In this document: in pieces, positions 27,481 through 34,425 of the stretch
How positions within the stretch are numbered: the stretch's first letter is position 1
Layout of the letters: each line of letters opens with the position of its first letter
Made by a program: the position numbers and the translations under genes
The notes under the pieces: generated by a model
Seen by the model: only the letters and a program-made list of their open reading frames with translations
The model's database searches: none
Told to the model about the DNA's origin: nothing
Assembly: GCF_900103215.1 (NCBI RefSeq)
Contig: NZ_FNGV01000001.1
Span: forward strand, 1,201,375-1,244,864
DNA from: Kriegella aquimaris
GTDB lineage: Bacteria; Bacteroidota; Bacteroidia; Flavobacteriales; Flavobacteriaceae
Direction: 5' to 3'
Length of the DNA: 43,490 bases

Positions 27481-28002
27481 TTAATTTCGGGCCACATCTT
27501 CCATAAGGAAATCCTCAACAGGTCGATTATGGGATTTATGTAGAACGGAAATGTCTCCAGTAGTTTCAAAGACTACCGCTTTTACTTCAGAGAGTTCCGT
27601 TATGTTTGCCTCCCTTAATTTTGCTCTCAAATCAGATTCCGCCACCCTTCCCTTTCGTAAATTGTCTTCCAATATAATTGGGCCATCCATAAGTAATAGT
27701 GGCTTATTATCCATAACCTTTTTTACCGCATCATTACGTCGTATGAATGCGGCACCCAACTGAAGTAAATAGACTACTACAACCCCTATAATGCCATCCC
27801 ATAGACTGACCGTTTTAGACAGTATCGTTGTCGCGATTATAGAACCTATGGCTACGGTCATGGCAAAATCAAAACTTGACATTTTTGAAAAACTTCGTTT
27901 TCCACAAATACGAGTCATTAAAATAACAGATATGTATATGCCCAAGGCCGAAATGCAGATCGCACCCAAAGCTTCCCAAGAAAATTTAAACCATTCTTCC
28001 AT
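27481..28002 (-). CDS. DUF421/YetF-type membrane protein
   Basis: The 173-residue product has two or three N-terminal membrane spans (ALGAICISALGIYISVILM; IIATTILSKTV; GIIGVVVVYLLQLGAAFI). The conserved GKRSFSKMSSFDFAMTVAIGS loop lies between them and a cytosolic YetF-like domain (PLLLMDGPIILEDNLRKGRV) follows. This is the DUF421 family, often stress-induced and of unknown activity. It stands alone on the minus strand with about 250 bases before the DUF2383 gene. An ATCGTTAG octamer at 28057-28064, upstream of the start, is shared with the arm of the 44-bp palindrome, which may be chance. Confidence 0.85.
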   Translation of the reverse strand: MEEWFKFSWEALGAICISALGIYISVILMTRICGKRSFSKMSSFDFAMTVAIGSIIATTILSKTVSLWDGIIGVVVVYLLQLGAAFIRRNDAVKKVMDNKPLLLMDGPIILEDNLRKGRVAESDLRAKLREANITELSEVKAVVFETTGDISVLHKSHNRPVEDFLMEDVARN

Positions 28003-28728
28003 TTGTAACAGTGTTATTTATTAAAGTGATTCTGCGGTTTTAGAAATTAATCAATAATCGTTAGCTGTTTTAGGCAATCTTTAATTTGCTGTAAAGCTAG
28101 CCAAGCCCAATCATTTGTAATGCCTTCTAGGTGTGAACACAAACATAGTCCATCTGTACAAAGTAGTTTGCTCTAATAAAATCTGTCATTGATGCTATCG
28201 ATTTCACTTCTTTGATATGCGCACGTAAGGTAAGTCCAATATTTTCTGAGTATTCTAAATTTCAAATATTCCATTTAGTTCAAAAACCTAATTCGAAAAT
28301 TGCTATAATGCTGCAAGAAATCAAAGATTGAATTTTCAAAATCAACTTATATATAAAATCGGAAGGGAACAGACCTGTATTACTGTTTATTTTGTCATAG
28401 CATGGAAAGGAGCTTCAATTTGCACGCTATTCTCTTGGGATGAATGCACCAAAGGTTTGCTTTAACAAAAGTTCGTAATGAAAGAGGTGACTAAGCGGAT
28501 GGAGGAACTTTGCAATTATTTTGCCTCTGCTAACTATTCAGTAGATATATCAATCTGAAAATACTCGTCAAATTAAAAATGTAGCGGGAAACTCAAGAAG
28601 ATAAGTATTTCGCCTTAAACGCGATTCCTAAAGGAAGGCAGTCGTTTAAAGTCCATTATAAATGGAATCGGGTTAAAAAAATCGGTCGAAAAACTACACT
28701 TTTGCTTCGAATCATAAAACATCATCAA
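28003..28728. other. Gene-poor stretch of about 725 bases
   Basis: No convincing gene. It presumably carries the promoter of the DUF421 gene at its left and of the Pmp3-like gene at its right. A nested hairpin near the right end is listed separately. Confidence 0.4.
28615..28649 (+). repeat. Nested inverted repeat upstream of the Pmp3-like gene
   Basis: Outer arms TTAAACG/CGTTTAA enclose an inner perfect stem TTCCT/AGGAA. The element ends about 80 bases before the Pmp3-like start and has no T-run. It could be an operator or an RNA leader structure. Confidence 0.5.
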
Positions 28729-28881
28729 ATGTCGTTATTAACTATCATCCTCAATATTCTATTACCTCCGCTAGCAGTTTTTCTGAAACATGGCGTAGGC
28801 ACCACATTATTGATCAGTATTCTGCTAACACTATTGGCTTGGTTACCCGGAGTCATCCATGCATTTATAGTAAACAAATAA
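28729..28881 (+). CDS. Pmp3/YqaE-family small membrane protein
   Basis: The 50-residue product (MSLLTIILNILLPPLAVFLK to the end) has the two-span pattern of the Pmp3/UPF0057 family. The family motifs are present: LLPPLAVFLKHG in the first span, ILLTLLAWLPGVIHA in the second, and a short hydrophilic tail. The length matches the usual 50-60 residues. Pmp3/YqaE proteins are induced by salt, cold or stationary phase and affect membrane potential; the mechanism is unclear. It is the only plus-strand gene in a block of minus-strand stress genes. Confidence 0.9.
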   Translation: MSLLTIILNILLPPLAVFLKHGVGTTLLISILLTLLAWLPGVIHAFIVNK

Positions 28882-29091
28882 TTTTACGTAAATCTTCCAA
28901 CTCAAAATTACAGATGCGTTCTATTACAATGCATTAAGACCTTTTACTCGGAAGAAAAAGATTTTTTGCTGGTTTTGTCACTTCAGTAATTTTAGGCCGC
29001 CAAACCTGAATTCCGGACTTTGGCGAAATCGATTTATTGTATAAGTCACAGTTATTCCATTAATTTTCAGTAGCGCTAAGCGCATAAAAGA

Positions 29092-29523
29092 TTAATTAGG
29101 GGGTTGAGAGATAAGAAACTTTACTTTCTTCCAAAAAATACGCACGGTTACGCTCGTTGGCTCTGAAAAGTCGTAAAGTAATTTCATATTATTCCGAAAT
29201 TGCAGCACTTCACTATGACTAGCTTCCTTATCATCCAGTGGGCAGAAAGCCATACCCCACCGCGGAAATGTGCGTTCCTCAATTGTATCCTCTGATATTA
29301 AGCGAATATTCTTGTGGCGGCTGTCTAGCCTAATACGAGCGAACAATTCTTGAACGCCTTCTTTCTCTCCTTCCAAGACCTGAATAAATTGTTGATTGTG
29401 GTATATCAAACAACCTGATATATCGTTTTCAGAATTAAATTTCGTAGCAGTCTGTAATATATTATGTATTTCCTCAGTGGGCAAACCTCTTAAAGCTCGT
29501 GATTCATAGGTCAGTGCGTGCAT
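29092..29523 (-). CDS. BLUF-domain blue-light sensor
   Basis: The product is about 143 residues. Residues 1-100 are a BLUF flavin domain with the key positions present: Tyr in MHALTYESRA, Asn in KFNSENDISG, Gln in FIQVLEG, and Trp/Met in FPRWGMAF. BLUF proteins bind FAD and change hydrogen bonding at Gln on blue light. There is no attached output domain, only a tail of about 45 residues, so it must signal through a partner protein. An upstream in-frame ATG at 29589 would add 22 residues not found in BLUF proteins and would lie beyond a good -7 element, so 29523 is chosen. It follows the hibernation-factor gene by 178 bases and has its own control region. Confidence 0.9.
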   Translation of the reverse strand: MHALTYESRALRGLPTEEIHNILQTATKFNSENDISGCLIYHNQQFIQVLEGEKEGVQELFARIRLDSRHKNIRLISEDTIEERTFPRWGMAFCPLDDKEASHSEVLQFRNNMKLLYDFSEPTSVTVRIFWKKVKFLISQPPN

Positions 29524-29560
29524 AGAAATTAGGTTAGTTTGCTTAAAAGTAGGCAAATAA

Positions 29561-29588
29561 TGGGCAAAATTAAAATCCGATTTGCCCA
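29561..29588 (-). promoter_or_regulatory. Inverted repeat overlapping a -7 element before the BLUF gene
   Basis: Perfect 8-base arms TGGGCAAA and TTTGCCCA are separated by 12 bases. On the minus strand TAATTTTG (29572-29565) matches TAnnTTTG and lies partly inside the repeat, so a bound protein would block it. No clear -33 TTG is seen, which fits an activator-dependent or weak promoter. Confidence 0.55.
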
Positions 29589-29700
29589 CGTCTTATATGA
29601 TGCCTATTAAAAGTAAGCACAAATATTCATGACACTATTAAACAACGGTAACAAAGCTTTCAAACGATTTGGAAACAAAATTACAATTGAATTGAGTAAT

Positions 29701-30003
29701 TCAATAATCTTTCATTTTCTCTTTGCGCTTTCGCAATTGCTTGTTTAATTCGCTAACGGATTCAGCTATCGATTTTGCAAAATCATCGTGACTGGCCTCG
29801 GCAAATAACCTTGGTCCGGGGAGACTCATGCGAATATTACAAATTTTTCCAGTTTCATCAGAGGTTGTATTCTCTTCTTTAAAGAAGACATCTGCTCGAA
29901 TAATCATGTCAAATTTACTCTCTAAATTCTCTAGTTTCTCTTTAGCTAACTGTTCTAAACGGTCACTTTGAGCGACATCGTGGTATTCAAAAATGATTTG
30001 CAT
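29701..30003 (-). CDS. hpf: Ribosome hibernation promoting factor, short type (HPF/RaiA)
   Basis: The 100-residue product has the single beta-alpha-beta domain of short HPF/YfiA. Markers are MQIIFEYHDVAQSDRLEQLA, then IIRADVFFKEEN, ICNIRMSLPGPRLFAEA and the basic end ELNKQLRKRKEKMKDY. It binds the 30S decoding centre and keeps ribosomes inactive in stationary phase or starvation. The C-terminal dimerisation domain of long HPF is missing, as expected for the short form. It fits the surrounding stress genes. Confidence 0.92.
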   Translation of the reverse strand: MQIIFEYHDVAQSDRLEQLAKEKLENLESKFDMIIRADVFFKEENTTSDETGKICNIRMSLPGPRLFAEASHDDFAKSIAESVSELNKQLRKRKEKMKDY

Positions 30004-30326
30004 AATTTAATATTTTTCGATTTTACGAAGAGCCGGCGACTCTTGGCCTTTGGTGAAGTTAGGTTATTTTAGCTTGGGTGCTTGACCTAAAAAGTCAAAG
30101 TATTGATCGGAAAAATAAACATTAAAATTTGGTTGGTTAGAAATTGCCCACACTTGTAAGGAAATTTAATTCTTGAATATTTCAATCACAATGCGCAAAT
30201 TCAATAAACTCATTGAGCTAACATTCTTCTCATTGCAGCAAACTTGCATCACAGAATTTGGTAATTTTTGCTTTAAGCCAGTATGATAAATAGGCAATAG
30301 TTAACTACAACTAAACCATATTACCA
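30004..30326. other. Divergent intergenic region
   Basis: Spacer of about 320 bases between the hpf gene (minus) and the kinase-like gene (plus). Only an AAGAG/CTCTT inverted repeat near 30030 was noted; no clear promoter pair or gene is seen. Confidence 0.4.
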
Positions 30327-31607
30327 ATGACACTTAAACGAATAATACTGCTAATCACAGCCCTTCTCTTGGCACTAACCGCTGTGATCTATATATCGGT
30401 CGCAGACAATAAAGAGACATTCGCCACTTGCGAGATTCTTGATTTAAAAGATGTAGGAAATATCGATTTTAGAAAATACGATTCTGTACTTGTAGCTGCA
30501 AATATGCTCTATACAGGTAACACGGTAAAAAAGATTGTGCAGGGAGAACAGTATCGAGAAGTTTGGTCAACGCCCATAAAGGTTCCCATTGCTTTCATTG
30601 ACACGCTTAAAGGAGGCCTCAAGGTAGTAGAAGAAGGCGGTGGCCAACAAACACATTCCCTTGAAGTAAAAGCTGCCGAAGGAACCGTTTATAGTCTTAG
30701 AAGCGTAAGTAAAAATCCTGAACCCTTGATACCTGATTTTGTAAGGACACTTGGACTTGAAAATATAATTGTTGACGGCATATCTGCCCAACACCCTTAT
30801 GCCGCACTAGTGGTTGCTGAACTGGCAGAGAATATAGGTGTTTTGAGTACAAAACCTCACCTGCTATTTCTACCCCGTCAACCCGATTTAGAAAAATACA
30901 ATCAAAAATTCGGTAACCGCCTTTTTCTTTTGGAGTATGAGACCAAGGGCAAGGCAGATTGGACGGGTATCAGTGATGCAACGGAAATTGTTGACACCGA
31001 GAAATTGCAAGAACTAAAAGTTGAAAATCCTAAAAATTTAGCTATTGACGAGAAGCTACTGGTGAGAGCTCGCTTATTTGATATCTTAATAGGCGATTGG
31101 GATAGGCACGCCAAACAGTGGGGCTGGGTAATTCAAACAAAGGGTGATAGTTTGAAGGCCATTCCATTACCATGTGACCGCGACAATGCTTTTTTCAAAA
31201 TTGAAGGAATCATCCCCACAATCATATCTAATAAGAACATACTTCCAGACCTTCAAAATTTCGAAAAAGATATTGATTATCTACCAGGTTTAATCATGGA
31301 TTTCGATGTCTATTTCTTACATAAAACAGATAGAAAAGTTTTTCTGGAACAAGCGGAATATATTCAAAACACTTTAACAGATCAAGCTATTTCCGATGCA
31401 TTTAAAATATGGCCCGAACAAATATTTCAATTAAACGGGGAAGAAATAATTGAAAAAATCAAAGAACGAAGAAGCAACCTCAAGGAATATGCTTCAGAAT
31501 TCAAAGATTTGCTTGCTGAAAGAAAACCATTGACCGAGAAGTTGAAAGGCTCTAAGGATGTTGAGTTACCTGATGGTTTGCTCGGCTGTTTTGAATGTCT
31601 TCCGTAG
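30327..31607 (+). CDS. Membrane-anchored or secreted protein with HipA/FAM20-like kinase motifs
   Basis: The 426-residue product has an N-terminal signal anchor (IILLITALLLALTAVIYIS). Its core is LRSVSKNPEPLIPDFVRTLG, SAQHPYAALVVAELAENIGV, RARLFDILIGDWDRHAKQWG (Asp257-Trp-Asp-Arg-His261) and IPLPCDRDNAFF (Asp284 to Asn287). From memory, the same segment occurs in larger Bacteroidetes envelope proteins with a metallophosphatase and barrel. The DWDRH loop and the later D-R-D-N motif resemble the catalytic loop and metal-binding motif of HipA and FAM20 atypical kinases, which is my inference. It would act in the periplasm or outside the cell. It lies alone between the hpf gene and a stress protein gene. 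Confidence 0.7.
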   Translation: MTLKRIILLITALLLALTAVIYISVADNKETFATCEILDLKDVGNIDFRKYDSVLVAANMLYTGNTVKKIVQGEQYREVWSTPIKVPIAFIDTLKGGLKVVEEGGGQQTHSLEVKAAEGTVYSLRSVSKNPEPLIPDFVRTLGLENIIVDGISAQHPYAALVVAELAENIGVLSTKPHLLFLPRQPDLEKYNQKFGNRLFLLEYETKGKADWTGISDATEIVDTEKLQELKVENPKNLAIDEKLLVRARLFDILIGDWDRHAKQWGWVIQTKGDSLKAIPLPCDRDNAFFKIEGIIPTIISNKNILPDLQNFEKDIDYLPGLIMDFDVYFLHKTDRKVFLEQAEYIQNTLTDQAISDAFKIWPEQIFQLNGEEIIEKIKERRSNLKEYASEFKDLLAERKPLTEKLKGSKDVELPDGLLGCFECLP

Positions 31608-31809
31608 GTTGTGTTCTGCATTTTCATCAGCATTGATTTTTCGGAAAATAAGATTAGTGGTTTCATGTTGCGTATGTACTTGAAAGAATTTGGCCAATGA
31701 AAGAGATGCAATGACCTACTGAAATTTTATTGAGTTAATATCCTGTGGAATCGGCGCAACTTATGGGAAAATTTTCAATTAATTTCATGGCATTATTTTA
31801 AATTAAATT

Positions 31810-32337
31810 ATGAGCGAGAAACATTTATTCAGTAAAGAGGCAAAGAAAAAACTCAGGGAACTGGCAGAAGGTATTGATTTTACCATGATGGAAACGAATC
31901 TCGGTGCCAAACCGTCACACTTCGTTCCGATGAGTACCAAAGCGGTGGATGATGCGGGCTGTATTTGGTTTTTGAGCAACAAGAATAGCGAACACAATTC
32001 TCATCTGAATTCTGATAAAAACATTCAACTAGTTTATTCGAAACCTAGTGCTATGGAATTTATGACCGTTTACGGCACAGCTTTCATTACTACCGATAAA
32101 AAAGTTTTAAAGCGCTATTATGGAAAAATGGACGATACGTGGTTCGATGGAATCGATGACCCCAACCTCACGGCCATCAAGGTCATTCCTGAAGATATTC
32201 ACTATTGGGACACAAAAAACGGCAAAATCGTAAGTCTTATAAAAATGGGAATAGGAGCTATCACTGGAAAGGAACAGGATTTAGGTGAAGAGGGAGATTT
32301 AAAAATTAACCGACCTGATTACCCCTTTAACCATTAA
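31810..32337 (+). CDS. General stress protein 26-type PNPOx-like flavin-binding protein
   Basis: The 175-residue product has a split-barrel flavin-binding fold as in general stress protein 26 and pyridoxamine-phosphate-oxidase-like proteins: FTMMETNLGAKPSHFVPMST, CIWFLSNKNSEHNSHL, IQLVYSKPSAMEFMTVYG. Such proteins bind FMN, FAD or F420-like cofactors and are induced by osmotic or oxidative stress; the reaction is uncertain. A receiver gene begins 44 bases downstream, so the two may share a transcript. Confidence 0.85.
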   Translation: MSEKHLFSKEAKKKLRELAEGIDFTMMETNLGAKPSHFVPMSTKAVDDAGCIWFLSNKNSEHNSHLNSDKNIQLVYSKPSAMEFMTVYGTAFITTDKKVLKRYYGKMDDTWFDGIDDPNLTAIKVIPEDIHYWDTKNGKIVSLIKMGIGAITGKEQDLGEEGDLKINRPDYPFNH

Positions 32338-32381
32338 GATATAGTTCATAAATTGCATAAAATTCTTCAAACCAAATTACC

Positions 32382-32816
32382 ATGAGCGCTATTAAAATTT
32401 ATCTGGCCGATGATGATGGAGATGACCGGGAACTCTTTATCGAAGCCTTATCAGAAATACCATTAGAGACTACCGTCACCGAATTTGATAATGGCATTGA
32501 TCTAATGGATGATCTATTTTCGAACAAGCCATTACCTGATGTGATATTTTTAGATTTGCGCATGCCCCTGATGGACGGATTCGAATGCTTAAGTGACATT
32601 CGTAGCTTTAATCAATTTTCCCAAGTCAAGGTGAACGTTTATTCCTCTTCATACCATGAACGCGAAGTGAATCAACTAAAGGAAGATGGCGCCAATCGCT
32701 ATCTACAGAAGCCTACCTCGTTCAATCAACTAAAAACCTTGCTTTATAAAAGTATTAGACACTTAGAAAAAGATGACAACCAAGGTTCGGCTGCGCAATT
32801 TGTAATCTTGACCTAA
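32382..32816 (+). CDS. Single-domain response regulator (first of three)
   Basis: The 144-residue product is a lone receiver domain: acidic pocket LADDDGDDREL, phospho-acceptor Asp58 in FLDLRMP, switch Ser in VYSSS and Lys in LQKPTS. There is no output domain. It belongs to the Bacteroidetes DDDxDDRxLF receiver type and ends in FVILT, a tail shared in form with the two other lone receivers nearby. It probably relays phosphate or docks on a partner. It lies 44 bases after the stress protein gene. Confidence 0.9.
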   Translation: MSAIKIYLADDDGDDRELFIEALSEIPLETTVTEFDNGIDLMDDLFSNKPLPDVIFLDLRMPLMDGFECLSDIRSFNQFSQVKVNVYSSSYHEREVNQLKEDGANRYLQKPTSFNQLKTLLYKSIRHLEKDDNQGSAAQFVILT

Positions 32817-32844
32817 ATGAATCCATCATACGACCAATAATGGA

Positions 32845-33573
32845 TTAAATCTTGGGATCTCTTCTGAAAATCTCTACCAGATCAAATACAAGAATACAGA
32901 AAACAACCCAGATAAAACCTGCAATAAAACCTCCTGCAATATCTGATGGAAAGTGCACTCCGAGATAAATTCGACTTATTCCTATACTTAAAATTAGTAA
33001 AGCTAATACAAGAATTACTAAGAATTTCAAATACCTGTTCATCTTGAATTTACAAAATAAGAAGATTATAAACCCATAAAAAGCCATTGCACTCATCGCA
33101 TGACCACTTGGATAACTTAGAGTCTCGACCGAAACCATATGTTCAATACCAGGTCTTGCCCTATCTATAAACCTTTTCAAAATCATATTGGAAACAGTGG
33201 CCAAAAACAAAACAAGTACAACCTGCGCGACATATTTCCAGTTTTTGAAAACTAAAGTGGAAATTATTGTAATAACACCCACTACAATGAGGTATCCATA
33301 AAAATCACCGACGTAGGTGACAAATAGAAAATATTGTGTCAAGATAGGCCTACGATAAGATATTACAAAATCTGTAATCTTTGTGTCGTAAATGGCCAAG
33401 GTTTCCGTTCTTAAAGTATCTGTCAGCTCTACAAAAAGGTTGATACCCCCAACAACAATAGTTAATGCAATCGCAACAGTAATAGCATAGGGAACGTATT
33501 GACTATATTTCGTTAATGTCAGAGCCAGAAATGCTCTTATTCTTTTTACCAATGCCTCAAGAAACTGCTTCAT
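32845..33573 (-). CDS. PAP2-family membrane phosphatase
   Basis: The 242-residue product has about six membrane spans and all three motifs of the PAP2 family: KRFIDRARP, PSGH in SYPSGHAMSA, and SRIYLGVHFPSD. These enzymes dephosphorylate phosphatidic acid, undecaprenyl pyrophosphate or similar lipids on the outer face of the inner membrane. An N-terminal stretch of about 85 residues with one extra span precedes the core. It is convergent with the first receiver gene, 28 bases apart, and is the only minus-strand gene in this signalling block. Confidence 0.9.
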   Translation of the reverse strand: MKQFLEALVKRIRAFLALTLTKYSQYVPYAITVAIALTIVVGGINLFVELTDTLRTETLAIYDTKITDFVISYRRPILTQYFLFVTYVGDFYGYLIVVGVITIISTLVFKNWKYVAQVVLVLFLATVSNMILKRFIDRARPGIEHMVSVETLSYPSGHAMSAMAFYGFIIFLFCKFKMNRYLKFLVILVLALLILSIGISRIYLGVHFPSDIAGGFIAGFIWVVFCILVFDLVEIFRRDPKI

Positions 33574-33966
33574 TGAAAGTTAATTTTAGGTATAATTTTT
33601 GAAACGGTTTTTACTAAATACCCCTGACCCATACACGTATTATGGCCAATGGCATTGGACTCATCCCCTATTTTTATGTTGTTGTTTTTGGACACGGTTA
33701 AAAAAGTTTCAATATATTCAATTCACAATGGTGCAGGGGGCTTAAATCAAAGAAAAATTGATTCGAAAAGAAAAAATACCTTAAAGATTTAATCAACTTT
33801 GACAGAAATAGATACTATCCAGCTTATTTTTTGAACTAAATATTTAATTTATTGAGTTCGAGTGTTATAATTAAAAAAATCATCTTGGCAGTTGAGAGGT
33901 AACTTATATTTTAACCTAAATTTAGTTGCATCGATTGAGTAATTAAATCATACATAAACCTACATC
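33574..33966. other. Divergent intergenic region
   Basis: About 390 bases between the PAP2 gene and the second receiver gene. It is AT-rich and no gene is seen. TAAATTTAG at about 33918 is near the -7 consensus but imperfect. Confidence 0.4.
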
Positions 33967-34425
33967 ATGAGCAATAAACCATATTATATTTTCTTGATTG
34001 ACGATGATGAAGATGATCGCGATTTGTTTAAAGATGCTTTAAGAGAAATATCAATTAAAACTGAAGTAGTATCTTTTAACAACGGTCTTGAGTTAATGGC
34101 GCAGCTCGAAGACGAAAATAATGGTCTCCCTCAAATAATTTTTCTTGATTTACATATGCCCATTATCGGAGGTGAGGATTGCTTAAAGAAAATTCGAAAA
34201 AATGCTCAATTTAATGGAATACCGGTTGTCATTTATTCGACCTATTATATCCAACAAATGGCAAATAGACTAATGGGTTTAGGCGCTAACCTATATATTC
34301 AAAAGCCCTCTTCCTTTTCGCTACTAAAATCGATTTTGGAAAGGTGTATTATTGCATTACTTGAAAATAAAGTTGCGCAAGAAGAGGATACTAATTTTGT
34401 ACTAAAAGAAAACGAATGGGAGTAG
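33967..34425 (+). CDS. Single-domain response regulator (second of three), coupled to a histidine kinase
   Basis: The 152-residue receiver shows LIDDDEDDRDLFKDAL, phospho-acceptor Asp61 in FLDLHMP, a switch Ser/Thr in IYSTYY and Lys in IQKPSS. It ends in NFVLK plus seven residues. The last codons overlap the start of the histidine kinase gene by 10 bases, so the two are translationally coupled and are a likely kinase-receiver pair. There is no DNA-binding domain, so output goes through another protein. Confidence 0.92.
   Translation: MSNKPYYIFLIDDDEDDRDLFKDALREISIKTEVVSFNNGLELMAQLEDENNGLPQIIFLDLHMPIIGGEDCLKKIRKNAQFNGIPVVIYSTYYIQQMANRLMGLGANLYIQKPSSFSLLKSILERCIIALLENKVAQEEDTNFVLKENEWE

Noticed and set aside
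28057-28064. ATCGTTAG octamer upstream of DUF421 as a second activator site
   Set aside because: Only eight bases match the palindrome arm and no sigma-54 promoter is found there; chance is likely.
28478-28558. Twenty-six-codon frame upstream of the Pmp3-like gene
   Set aside because: No family pattern, no clear start signal, and such frames are expected by chance in this AT-rich gap.
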